Shown here piece after piece: positions 52,588-60,437 of a stretch of 64,000 nucleotides of DNA. The notes beneath the pieces are model-generated. The model saw only the letters and a list, made by a program, of their open reading frames with translations. It made no database searches and was not told where the DNA came from. Source of the stretch: Aquipseudomonas guryensis (lineage in GTDB: Bacteria; Pseudomonadota; Gammaproteobacteria; Pseudomonadales; Pseudomonadaceae); contig NZ_JACJFN010000005.1 in assembly GCF_014164785.1 (NCBI RefSeq), positions 62,001 to 126,000 on the forward strand. The letters run 5' to 3'. Within the stretch, counting starts at the first letter, position 1, and each line of letters starts with the position of its first letter. A program made the position numbers and the translations under genes.

Positions 52588-54645
52588 TTATTCCATGCGA
52601 ATCGTCTGGATCGGGATGATGCCGTCCTTGCCGGTGCCACCCGGAATGAACTGCACCATGCGACTGGCAGCCGGCGTTTCACTGGCCGCCGCGTCAGTGG
52701 CCAACGCCGCGTTGGCGGCAGCCTGGCCTTCGAGCGCGGCACTCACCCCGGCGGCTACGACATTGCCGTTGCCATCCACGACCTTGCCATCCACCAGTTT
52801 GCCAACCACCTTGCCATCGGCACCGTAGACGGTATCGCCCTTGAGCATGCCGATGACCTTGCCCGAGGCATCTCGCGCCACGCGGGCAACATCCTGCTGC
52901 ACTTCTACGGCGACACCCTCCGCCACCACCTGGCCATCCTTGCCGACCACCTTGCCATCCACCAGCTTGCCGACTTCACGGCCTTGCTCGTCCAGCACGC
53001 GATCGCCGACCACCGTGCCGAGCACCTTGCCCGAGGCGTCGCGCACCACCCGCACAGCGTCGTCTTTGGGCCGACCCTGCTCGTCGAGCAAGACCTTGTC
53101 GACCTGGCCGATCGCTTTGCCATCGGCACCGACTGCCTTGCCGTCCTTGACCTGACCGATGACCTTGCCGTTGGCGTCGACCACCTTGCCGTCAATCACC
53201 CGACCGAGAATCTTGCCATCGGCGCCACGCACCACCTCGCCCATCTGCCCGACCACCTTGCCCTGGGCATCCACCACGGCGGTGCTGACCTGGCCCAGGA
53301 CTTTGCCTTCCAGGCCGACCGGCTTGCCATCCTTGACCACGCCAATCACCTGGCCACGGGCGTCGAGCACCTTGCCGTCCTTGATGGTGCCGATCACCTT
53401 GCCGTTGACATCGCGCACCACCTGTTGCTCGCTGCCACGCACCTGCGGCAGCGCCTGGGCGATGGAAGCGCCCATATCGACTACGCGACCCTGAGCATCC
53501 AGTGCCACATTGCGCTCGACACGACCTAGGGTTTCGCCCTTGAGGCCTACGGCCTTGCCATCCTTGACCACGCCAATGATCTTGCCATCGGCGTCCAGTA
53601 CCTTGCCATCGACCACCCGACCCAGCACATTGCCATCGGCATCACGCACCACATCGGCCCGCGCCCGCACCCGCAGCAGCGGGTCATTGGCGGCCACTTT
53701 TTCCCTGACCGTACCCAGCGCCTTGCCATCGAAGCTCACCGGCTTGCCGTCGACCATCTTGCCGACGATGCGACCCTGGGCGTCCACCACGTTGTCGCCG
53801 ACGATGCGCCCGACCAGTTGGCCATCGGCGCCGAGCACCACATCAACGGTTTCCGTCGGGGGCGGATCGAGCAGGTTGGCCACGGTGACCTGGCCAAGCT
53901 TGCCCAGGCTGGTGTCCTTGGGATGGCGCAGAACCGCCAGCAGTTCGCCAGTCTTCTCCGCCAGTTCGACACGCGCCACCTGCTGCGGGCTGAGCGCCAG
54001 GGTGATGGTGGAAAAGTTCATGTTGAAACCGTCGGCCGAGTTCTGGTCATAGAAGGTCTCGTATTTGCGCCCGCTGGCGTCTTCGCGGCCGGCAGCCAGC
54101 ACCACGACGTTTTCCAGCACGGTCATGACCACATCGTCGGAATAATTCGGTTGTTTCTGCAGGCCAATATCGGTGGCGCTGAAGTTACCCAGCAGGTCGA
54201 TATGGTCTCCGGGACGCAGCAGGCCATCGAAGGAGTTGATCTTGCTGATCTTCACCGTCTTGCCGCGCTTGCCCAACTCGAGGTTCTCGGAAAAGCGCGT
54301 CACCGCGCTGCCCTCCACGGCACTCCAGGTGATCGGCTTGCCTTTCTGCAACGGCGCCTCGACCATGCGCCCGTCGAGCTTCTTCCAGTCCTGCGCCAGC
54401 ACAGCACCGGACGGCACGAACTGCGCCGGCACTTCCAGCACCGCGACCTTGTCCTTGGTCACCACCTCGGCCCTGCCGATGTCGTTGCGTGGCACCACCA
54501 GCGCCACCTTGCGCTCCACCGGTGGCTTATAGGCCTCGCGGTACTGCGCTTCCTTGCTCTTCAGGTACAGCCAGGCCGCGCCGCCTGAGACAACCCCGCA
54601 GACCACGGCAATGATCAACAACTTGCTCCCCGAAACCGGCTGCAT
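52588..54645 (-). CDS. cpaB: CpaB (RcpC) with very long C-terminal repeat array
   Basis: The first 260 residues are a normal CpaB: one N-terminal membrane span (about 8-28), SAF domain with A-V-L-E-V-P-A-Q-F-V-P near 67-77, and a pilus-assembly domain with L-R-P-G-D-H-I-D-L-L-G near 143-153. Residues 267-634 are a tandem array of about 21 units, each 14-17 residues, with the pattern [VI]-x-D-A-x-G-[KRQ]-[VI]-[VIL]-G-x-V-x-D-G-K. They group into six super-repeats starting near 268, 332, 409, 471, 533 and 589. A proline-poor tail rich in Ala follows and ends in I-P-I-Q-T-I-R-M-E. Usual CpaB proteins have 250-350 residues, so this one is about twice as long. The role of the array is not known. 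Confidence 0.88.
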   Translation of the reverse strand: MQPVSGSKLLIIAVVCGVVSGGAAWLYLKSKEAQYREAYKPPVERKVALVVPRNDIGRAEVVTKDKVAVLEVPAQFVPSGAVLAQDWKKLDGRMVEAPLQKGKPITWSAVEGSAVTRFSENLELGKRGKTVKISKINSFDGLLRPGDHIDLLGNFSATDIGLQKQPNYSDDVVMTVLENVVVLAAGREDASGRKYETFYDQNSADGFNMNFSTITLALSPQQVARVELAEKTGELLAVLRHPKDTSLGKLGQVTVANLLDPPPTETVDVVLGADGQLVGRIVGDNVVDAQGRIVGKMVDGKPVSFDGKALGTVREKVAANDPLLRVRARADVVRDADGNVLGRVVDGKVLDADGKIIGVVKDGKAVGLKGETLGRVERNVALDAQGRVVDMGASIAQALPQVRGSEQQVVRDVNGKVIGTIKDGKVLDARGQVIGVVKDGKPVGLEGKVLGQVSTAVVDAQGKVVGQMGEVVRGADGKILGRVIDGKVVDANGKVIGQVKDGKAVGADGKAIGQVDKVLLDEQGRPKDDAVRVVRDASGKVLGTVVGDRVLDEQGREVGKLVDGKVVGKDGQVVAEGVAVEVQQDVARVARDASGKVIGMLKGDTVYGADGKVVGKLVDGKVVDGNGNVVAAGVSAALEGQAAANAALATDAAASETPAASRMVQFIPGGTGKDGIIPIQTIRME
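52744..53847 (-). repeat. Coding repeat array in cpaB
   Basis: About 1.1 kb of near-periodic DNA encoding the 14-17-residue units (roughly 42-51 bases each). The unit is degenerate at DNA level, with recurring GGCAAGGT and GACGGCAAG on the minus strand. It lies wholly within the cpaB frame and keeps the frame throughout, which argues for protein-level selection. Confidence 0.9.
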
Positions 54646-54686
54646 GCCCTCTCCCCTATCGCAAAGCCAAAAATTCTTGTTATTGC

Positions 54687-54702
54687 CCGCCGTAAGCGGC
54701 GG
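54687..54702 (-). other. Hairpin between the pseudopilin gene and cpaB
   Basis: CCGCCG and CGGCGG flank TAAG (54687-54702) in the 106-base gap before the cpaB start, the largest gap in the operon. No U tract follows on the minus strand, so it could be a processing site or weak attenuator. Confidence 0.4.
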
Positions 54703-54751
54703 ATTGTTCTAATTCTTCGTCAGCACGCCGCCAGTGGAACGGCGACAGACC

Positions 54752-55843
54752 TTAGTTCGGCCCGCTCAATGTCCAGCTGTCCGCGTTCTCCTGCAGCACC
54801 CAGCGGCCCTGGCAACCTCCCGAGCCGAGGTCGCCACTGTCGATGAAACCCACATTGTTGGTAGGTGACTCGACTACCGCGTTATTGGTGGTGGTGACAT
54901 CGTTGTCGTCGGCATCTTTTTCAGTCTTGGCAAAGGTGTAATCGCCACTGCCGGGATAACCGCTCAGCTCGCTGTTGACCCAGTCCAGGCCGCGCGCCAC
55001 GCACTTCGAATAGCCGCTCCAGCTGGCGATGGTCGTCAACTGGCTCAAGCGCATCTCGACCAGTTCAGCGTCCGGTATCTTCGCAGAGCCGTAGGTTTCG
55101 TTAGCCACCTGCACCTTGGCCAGCGAGTAGATGTAGCCGTCCACCTCATAGCCGAAATCGCTGATCTTGCCGGCGCTGTCGCGAATTTTCACCACGCGGG
55201 TATCACGTACCTCGGCGCCGTTCGGCACTTTGTCGGTCTCTTCACCCTGCAGGGCGTCGTAGTACTTGCCATCGTCGACATAACCGAAGCCCACCAGGTT
55301 ACCGTTGACGACGAAGGCCTTGACCTCTAGAGGGTCACCGTCCTTGCCCACCACCACACCGACGACGCTGACACCGGTGACAATCTCGCCATCAATGACC
55401 GCGGTCTGCTCGCCAGTTTCCGGATTGAAGACGTAATCACCAATCAGATTGCCTTCCAGGTCATAGATCTGCGTGCCCTGCACGACTCCCAGCAGATTGC
55501 CATTGGCGTCATAGATCTGGTTGACCTTGCCCAGGGTTTCCGGCTGCGGCGTATCGCCGTCATCGTCGCCACCACCGGGGATCTCGTCGTTGTCCTCTTC
55601 ATCGTCGTCATCGTCCTCGGCAGGCGGCGCAGCCACCTCCACATCGCCGTAATCCTGAATATCGCCGATGGCCGCCGAGTAGCCCGCATAGTTGTTATGC
55701 AGGGCGTCGAGCATGGTCGGGATGCAGCCCTTGGCGCTATTGGCCTCGCTGCACGGCACCAGAGTCAGCGCCGCCAGGATGCTGCCGCTGACGCCCAGCA
55801 CTACCAGGTACTCGGCCATCGACTGCCCCTTTTGGCGGCGCAT
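54752..55843 (-). CDS. TadE-like pseudopilin with acidic linker and CpaB-type repeats
   Basis: The 363-residue protein has a pilin-type leader (K-G-Q-S-M-A-E-Y, cleavage after Gly6), a membrane span (about 12-30), and then a soluble part. An acidic tract (about 76-97, mostly Asp/Glu) is followed by two units resembling the cpaB repeats (I-Y-D-A-N-G-N-L-L-G-V-V at about 110-121 and I-Y-D-L-E-G-N-L-I-G-D-Y at about 126-137). Weaker continuation (V-V-N-G-N-L-V-G near 178) follows, and then a Cys-containing C-terminal part with G-G-C-Q-G-R-W. It is one base downstream of the 223-residue gene. Confidence 0.82.
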   Translation of the reverse strand: MRRQKGQSMAEYLVVLGVSGSILAALTLVPCSEANSAKGCIPTMLDALHNNYAGYSAAIGDIQDYGDVEVAAPPAEDDDDDEEDNDEIPGGGDDDGDTPQPETLGKVNQIYDANGNLLGVVQGTQIYDLEGNLIGDYVFNPETGEQTAVIDGEIVTGVSVVGVVVGKDGDPLEVKAFVVNGNLVGFGYVDDGKYYDALQGEETDKVPNGAEVRDTRVVKIRDSAGKISDFGYEVDGYIYSLAKVQVANETYGSAKIPDAELVEMRLSQLTTIASWSGYSKCVARGLDWVNSELSGYPGSGDYTFAKTEKDADDNDVTTTNNAVVESPTNNVGFIDSGDLGSGGCQGRWVLQENADSWTLSGPN

Positions 55844-55844
55844 C

Positions 55845-56516
55845 TCAGCGATCCATCCGGTTGAGCAGGATCTGGGTGAATTCCTGATGGCGCAGGAACA
55901 CGATCGACAGCTGTTCGCGCCCTTCGCTGTAGATCAGCGTGGCGTCGTTCTGCCGCACCAGCCGGCGGTTGAGCTGCCAGCCATTACGCGCCATCTCGCT
56001 CTCGTACCAGCTCACCGAATCTTCCAGGGTGTTGGAACTGGCCAGCATGACCATTTGCCCATCCCGGAAACGGTCCTGGTTCTGCATGTCGGAGACCACC
56101 GCAGCATCGGGTGGAATCGGCACGCCACTGCCCAGCGGGCGGCTGACCATCTCCTCGTCCGGCGGGTTGACCAGCATCAGCCGGCCCATGCTCTGCGTGC
56201 CCTGGCCCTGCAGCTGCACCATCATCATGCAGTCTTCGGTGAGGTGCATGATCTGCTGCCAGGGGCCGAACTCGCTGAAGTCGACCTCGCCTTCCCAGCG
56301 CTCGCCATAGAAGCCCTTTACCGCCTCCGGGGGCGCCTCGACCTGGAAGCCCTTGACGCTCATCGGCACGTTGTTCCACTGCATGTTCTCGGCAATGCTG
56401 GCTACCTGCATGCCTTCCAGCAGTGGGAACTCATCGAAGTCGCAGTCCGCCCGCAGTGGCTCGGCGCAGGACAGCGCCGCGGCAAACACCAGCGCGCCCA
56501 GCCGAGGGTTATTCAT
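55845..56516 (-). CDS. Periplasmic protein of unknown function in the tad operon
   Basis: The ATG at 56516 overlaps the previous gene by 8 bases and gives 223 residues with a signal peptide (cleavage near L-R-A-D at about 23). The mature protein has scattered Cys residues and a long C-terminal part rich in Gln/Met (for example M-M-M-V-Q-L-Q-G-Q-G) that ends in Q-I-L-L-N-R-M-D-R. No known domain is seen; it presumably acts in pilus assembly because it is embedded between pseudopilin genes. Confidence 0.72.
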   Translation of the reverse strand: MNNPRLGALVFAAALSCAEPLRADCDFDEFPLLEGMQVASIAENMQWNNVPMSVKGFQVEAPPEAVKGFYGERWEGEVDFSEFGPWQQIMHLTEDCMMMVQLQGQGTQSMGRLMLVNPPDEEMVSRPLGSGVPIPPDAAVVSDMQNQDRFRDGQMVMLASSNTLEDSVSWYESEMARNGWQLNRRLVRQNDATLIYSEGREQLSIVFLRHQEFTQILLNRMDR

Positions 56517-57426
56517 CGAAGTAACAGAAGCCAAAGTCGCAATCCACGTCAGCATCGGGCAGCGGCTCGATACCGACATAACCGAAGTCCACATCATTGA
56601 ATGAGGGCTCGAACAGCCCGATCACATCGATGGCGGCATTCACCACCGCGTTGTCCATCATGGTGCCGATGGCGAAGTCGTCCACCCGCTCCTTGAAGTG
56701 ATGATCGCCCTGGGCATTCCAGCCATCGGCCAGCACGGCACTGTTGGCACGCATCGTCAGGCCAGACGGCAGGTATTCCGGGCCGAGAAAGCCGCGTCCG
56801 TCGATCGTCTCCAGGCCACCGTTACCGAGATTGACGCTGGCGGTGACGTTGGGCGTGAAGTAGTTGTCCTGCGGGTGGGCAACCTGCAGAAAGTCATCAT
56901 CGTTCTGGATCTTCAGCATGGTCAGCGGCGTCATCAGCAGATCCATGCCGTCGTTGTAGACCTCCAGCACGTCGTAGGCGAACGAGGGGGTTTCCTGCGG
57001 GCTCAGGCTGCCACCGGTCAAACCGCCGCCGCTGAGCATCTGCTGGCCATTGCTCCAGCGCCACAGGGCATGCTTCTCGCCGGTGGCAATACCGGACACA
57101 TCACTGGCACTGAGAGTTTGCGGCACACTGCTGAAGGTCAGCAGGCGCTTCTCGGCAGTACCGGAAATCGCTGCATCGCTGCGGATGGCGATGTCATAGC
57201 CGGGCTCGGTGGTTTCACCCGGCTGGTCGCCGTTGTCGTACCAGACGGTGCGCTCCCAGGCCACATAACGGGCCATTACCTGGGTCTGGAAGCTCATGTC
57301 GAGCAGCTTGGCCAGCCCCGGCACGATCAGGAACAGCACCAGCAACACGCCACTGGTCATGACCACGAACTCGGTCATGGCCTGGCCGCTGCTGGCCCTG
57401 GGCAGATCACGCTGAGCGAGGCTCAT
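56509..57426 (-). CDS. TadE-like pseudopilin (305 aa)
   Basis: The N-terminus has A-S-S-G-Q-A-M-T-E-F followed by a membrane span (about 19-41), the TadE/F-type leader with Glu at mature position 5. The rest is a long periplasmic region (about 260 residues) rich in Asp and Gly, ending in Y-F-D-E. It overlaps the following TadG-like gene by 4 bases (ATGA). Confidence 0.82.
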   Translation of the reverse strand: MSLAQRDLPRASSGQAMTEFVVMTSGVLLVLFLIVPGLAKLLDMSFQTQVMARYVAWERTVWYDNGDQPGETTEPGYDIAIRSDAAISGTAEKRLLTFSSVPQTLSASDVSGIATGEKHALWRWSNGQQMLSGGGLTGGSLSPQETPSFAYDVLEVYNDGMDLLMTPLTMLKIQNDDDFLQVAHPQDNYFTPNVTASVNLGNGGLETIDGRGFLGPEYLPSGLTMRANSAVLADGWNAQGDHHFKERVDDFAIGTMMDNAVVNAAIDVIGLFEPSFNDVDFGYVGIEPLPDADVDCDFGFCYFDE

Positions 57427-59495
57427 GGCACATAGCTCTCCAGCTCGCCCATCAAGGCATCCTTGGCCGTGCCGGTCACCTCATCCATCACCTCGTCGAC
57501 CACTTCCTCGGCGAACATTTTCACCGGTGGTTTGATGGTCTTCAGCAGGCGTTCCTTGGCCGGGTCGGCCAATGCGCCGATGGCGGTATCCACCACATAC
57601 TCGGCGACGCCCATGATGCCGCCCGACAGGTTGAGCTCACTGAGCAAGGTGAAAGGATCGACATCACCACTGGCGATCATCATGGTGATCTTGCTCGGTT
57701 CACGTAGGCGCGCGTCCCAGAACGGGCTGAACTGGCTCGCCACCTCGCCATCCCGCGGGCTGGCGAAATAGGTCTCGGCCGAGGACACGGTCATCAGTGC
57801 ATCCGGCTCCTGCCACATCACCGTGGCGTAGGCCGTGGCCACCGCATCACCCTCGCTGGCACTGGTGGTGTCCAGCTGGAAGCGATGCAGATTGGTACCA
57901 GATGAGCCATTCAGGTTGAGGCCGTCGGGGCTGTCGGTGGTGGGCACATCGCTGAGCTTCTTGGCCACCGCAATGCTGAACTCATGGCTGGTACCAGAAT
58001 CGGCAAAGGAATCATTGAGGCCGAAGAACGATGGCGGTCCGGCATAGTTCTTCGCCACATCGGCGGGAATGCTGCCGTAGATATTGCGCACGTTACCCCA
58101 CAGATAGGTCACCGCATGCACCAGGTCGAAGGTTTCGCCGTACATGCCCGGTGCCATGTCCAGGTATTGCATCCCTGGAAAGCCCCATTGCGGCCCGGCG
58201 CGCATGGCGTCCAGGTCCTCGGCCACCAACTGTTCGGTCGCCCCGCTGATGGGTAGCCCCATGTGGATGGGAATCGTCCCGTCGATGATGGTGAAGCATT
58301 CGGTGCCAACCACCGGGAACCACAGGCACAGCTCGACGGAAAGATCGATATCCAGCTTGAAGCCAAGCGAGGTCATGTCGATCGAGGTCCAGCCATAGCG
58401 CTCGATACCATCGCCCGTGCTGCTGGTACGCAAGGGGTTGTAACGGTAGGCTGTGCCGCCATCGTTGAACGAGCCGACCTCAAGAGTCAGGCTGAACTTG
58501 ATGGTCAACGGGCCGAGGAAAATCGGAATCTCCGGCGAGCTGATCGCCGGCGGCCCCAGATTGAAATGGCGATCGGCCAGCCAGTCGTTGCGGTTGTCGT
58601 TGACGATGGCGGCGAAGTGCTTGTAGGCCTCCTTGGCGTCGTCATTGGGCGGCGGATCGGCGGCTCCGGCCTTCTTCTTGTAGCGATCCGGGTTGGTATC
58701 CACCAGCATGGTTTCCGGCCCGTTGAGGCCGCCGAGGAAAGAGCCGACCACCTCGTCGGTGGTAGAGGGTTCGGCCGCGCCACCTCCCGCCGCGCCACCG
58801 CTGTTCATGGCGCTGCTGGCCTGGCTGTAGAGGTTCTCGTAGCTGAAGGTATCGCCGAAGTAAGTCAACGCCGCATTCTGGGTCAGGAAGTAGTAGCCCA
58901 GCAGCGGTATATAAAGGTCATCGTCGGGATCGGCGTTCGACGGATTCTGGTGCGCCTCCACCACTTCGATCATGCCTTCAATCTGCGACTCCACCGTGGC
59001 CACGGCAAAGGCCTTCTGAAACATGGACAGGGCCATGTTGAAGTACGACACGGTGGTCGGATAGAAGCCCACCAGCGGCTTGCTCACCGCCTCCACCCCG
59101 TAGCCGAGGATGATGTAGGGCAGATAGGCCAGCTTGAGCACATCGGCCAGGGTCGGCCGTGGCGAAGGCGGGACTATGGGAATCTGGTACGCCGGGAAGG
59201 AATCGACCCAGCTGGGAATGGTCTTGTAGCGCTTTGACCACGACAGCATCGCCACCATCTGCCCCACCGACAGCTCGTTGGCGACCATGGCGCGGTTGGT
59301 GTAGGCGATGAAGTTCTGGTTGCGGGCGAACAACTTGGCCTGGGAATACACCGCCGCATCGGCGGCGTTTTCCAGCTGCACGCGATCACGGCTGAGGATG
59401 CCGTGGTTGTACACCAGCAGCATCGCCACCAGTGCCACACCGAAAAAGAGCAGGCCAAAAACCATGGCCTGCCCTTTCTGGGCTGAACGCTTCAT
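57423..59495 (-). CDS. Large TadG-like protein (690 aa)
   Basis: The 690-residue protein starts K-G-Q-A-M-V-F-G-L-L-F, a leader like the others but without the conserved Glu, followed by one membrane span (about 12-31). The N-terminal TadG-type element R-V-Q-L-E-N-A-A-D-A-A-V-Y follows near 37-49. The remainder is a long periplasmic part with no repeat I can name and a C-terminal acidic amphipathic helix (E-E-V-V-D-E-V-M-D-E-V). TadG-like proteins are minor parts of the pilus or its anchor. At this size it is much larger than TadE. Confidence 0.78.
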   Translation of the reverse strand: MKRSAQKGQAMVFGLLFFGVALVAMLLVYNHGILSRDRVQLENAADAAVYSQAKLFARNQNFIAYTNRAMVANELSVGQMVAMLSWSKRYKTIPSWVDSFPAYQIPIVPPSPRPTLADVLKLAYLPYIILGYGVEAVSKPLVGFYPTTVSYFNMALSMFQKAFAVATVESQIEGMIEVVEAHQNPSNADPDDDLYIPLLGYYFLTQNAALTYFGDTFSYENLYSQASSAMNSGGAAGGGAAEPSTTDEVVGSFLGGLNGPETMLVDTNPDRYKKKAGAADPPPNDDAKEAYKHFAAIVNDNRNDWLADRHFNLGPPAISSPEIPIFLGPLTIKFSLTLEVGSFNDGGTAYRYNPLRTSSTGDGIERYGWTSIDMTSLGFKLDIDLSVELCLWFPVVGTECFTIIDGTIPIHMGLPISGATEQLVAEDLDAMRAGPQWGFPGMQYLDMAPGMYGETFDLVHAVTYLWGNVRNIYGSIPADVAKNYAGPPSFFGLNDSFADSGTSHEFSIAVAKKLSDVPTTDSPDGLNLNGSSGTNLHRFQLDTTSASEGDAVATAYATVMWQEPDALMTVSSAETYFASPRDGEVASQFSPFWDARLREPSKITMMIASGDVDPFTLLSELNLSGGIMGVAEYVVDTAIGALADPAKERLLKTIKPPVKMFAEEVVDEVMDEVTGTAKDALMGELESYVP

Positions 59496-59516
59496 GGGAG
59501 CAATCTAGGCTTGCTC

Positions 59517-59768
59517 TTATTCGGCCTGCTTGAAGTCACCCAACTCGTAGTCCTCAGCCGCTTCGGCACCTGCTTCAGTACCCGCCGCTGCACCCTGGTC
59601 GGTAGCGGTCTGACCACCCAGCTCCGCCGCCATATCACCCACCTGCCCACGCACGGTATCGCCGAACAGGTTGTAGACGACGATGGCAGCGATCGCGATC
59701 AGCGCCACGATGATGATGTACTCGGTCATGCCCTGACCCAGCTGACGTGCGCGCGCTTTGATATTCAT
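59517..59768 (-). CDS. flp: Flp-type major pilin
   Basis: The ATG at 59768 gives an 83-residue prepilin with the Flp processing site R-Q-L-G|Q-G-M-T-E-Y (cleaved after Gly11, Glu at mature 5) and the hydrophobic stretch I-I-I-V-A-L-I-A-I-A-A-I. The mature part, about 72 residues, has an acidic C-terminus rich in Ala and Gly. It is the first gene of the operon, 21 bases before the TadG-like gene. Confidence 0.9.
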   Translation of the reverse strand: MNIKARARQLGQGMTEYIIIVALIAIAAIVVYNLFGDTVRGQVGDMAAELGGQTATDQGAAAGTEAGAEAAEDYELGDFKQAE

Positions 59769-59878
59769 GGAAATACTCCCGTTTTTATTGGTTATGGCGA
59801 ATCTATGGCAGATGGCCGATACACTACCAAAGTTGTAGGAAATTGGCGCAAAAAAGTTAGACAAACAGCTTGACTCTG

Positions 59879-59892
59879 TCTGATTGATCAGA
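59879..59892. promoter_or_regulatory. Palindrome upstream of flp
   Basis: TCTGATTGATCAGA is a perfect 6-bp inverted repeat with TG in the centre, about 110 bases before the flp ATG, in the 211-base gap shared with the grxD terminator. The region is AT-rich. It is a candidate operator; no matching regulator is named. Confidence 0.35.
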
Positions 59893-59932
59893 TTTTAAAT
59901 CGCGCAACTATGGCGCAAGCCAAATTCCAGGC

Positions 59933-59964
59933 AAAAAAAACCGATGCTTGGGCATCGGTCTTTT
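59933..59964 (-). terminator. Terminator of grxD
   Basis: CCGATGC and GCATCGG form a 7-bp stem around TTGG. The eight A at 59933-59940 become the U tract on the minus strand. It begins 16 bases after the grxD stop. Confidence 0.88.
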
Positions 59965-59979
59965 GGTTCCAGCAACGAA

Positions 59980-60309
59980 TTACTCGGCGCTGGCCTTCTG
60001 TGCGGCTTCCTTGATCAGGGTCTGCAGCTCACCCTTCTCGAACATCTCGGTCATGATGTCGCTGCCGCCGACCAGTTCGCCGGCTACCCACAGCTGCGGG
60101 AAAGTCGGCCAGTTGGCGTACTTCGGCAGGTTGGCGCGGATTTCCGGGTTTTGCAGGATGTCCACATAGGCGAACTTCTCGCCACAGGCCATCACCACCT
60201 GCGCGGCTTTCGACGAAAAACCGCACTGCGGCGCATTCGGCGAGCCTTTCATGTACAGCAGAATGGTGTTGTTGGCGATTTGATCTTTGATGGTATCGAT
60301 AATATCCAC
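59980..60309 (-). CDS. grxD: Monothiol glutaredoxin GrxD (Grx4)
   Basis: The 109-residue protein has the monothiol motif C-G-F-S at 29-32 (Cys29 active), preceded by P-N-A-P-Q, and the glutathione-binding W-P-T-F-P-Q-L-W and G-G-S-D-I near 66-84. Grx4-type proteins carry and deliver iron-sulfur clusters together with BolA proteins. It is encoded alone with its own terminator. Confidence 0.95.
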   Translation of the reverse strand: MDIIDTIKDQIANNTILLYMKGSPNAPQCGFSSKAAQVVMACGEKFAYVDILQNPEIRANLPKYANWPTFPQLWVAGELVGGSDIMTEMFEKGELQTLIKEAAQKASAE

Positions 60310-60437
60310 GACTCACCTCGTCTGAACTTTCCCGGACTGCACCGGACAGGATGGGCGCGATTGTAACCGAAAAACCCACTAGTGGGCTCGGGCTTGCTCT
60401 GCCCCCCTCGCCCACTAGAGCCAGAGGGACAAAAGCC

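Noticed and set aside
49269-53529. Long plus-strand frames opposite tadA, rcpA and cpaB
   Set aside because: They mirror the real genes; the His/Asp/Leu repeats in one are the complement of the cpaB repeats.
52744-53847. The regular DNA repeats looked like a possible CRISPR or tandem satellite
   Set aside because: Units are degenerate, stay in one reading frame, have no constant spacers and encode a clear protein periodicity.
59880-59930. A possible sigma-54 promoter before flp
   Set aside because: TGGC and TTGC elements are present but their spacing does not fit the -24/-12 rule.
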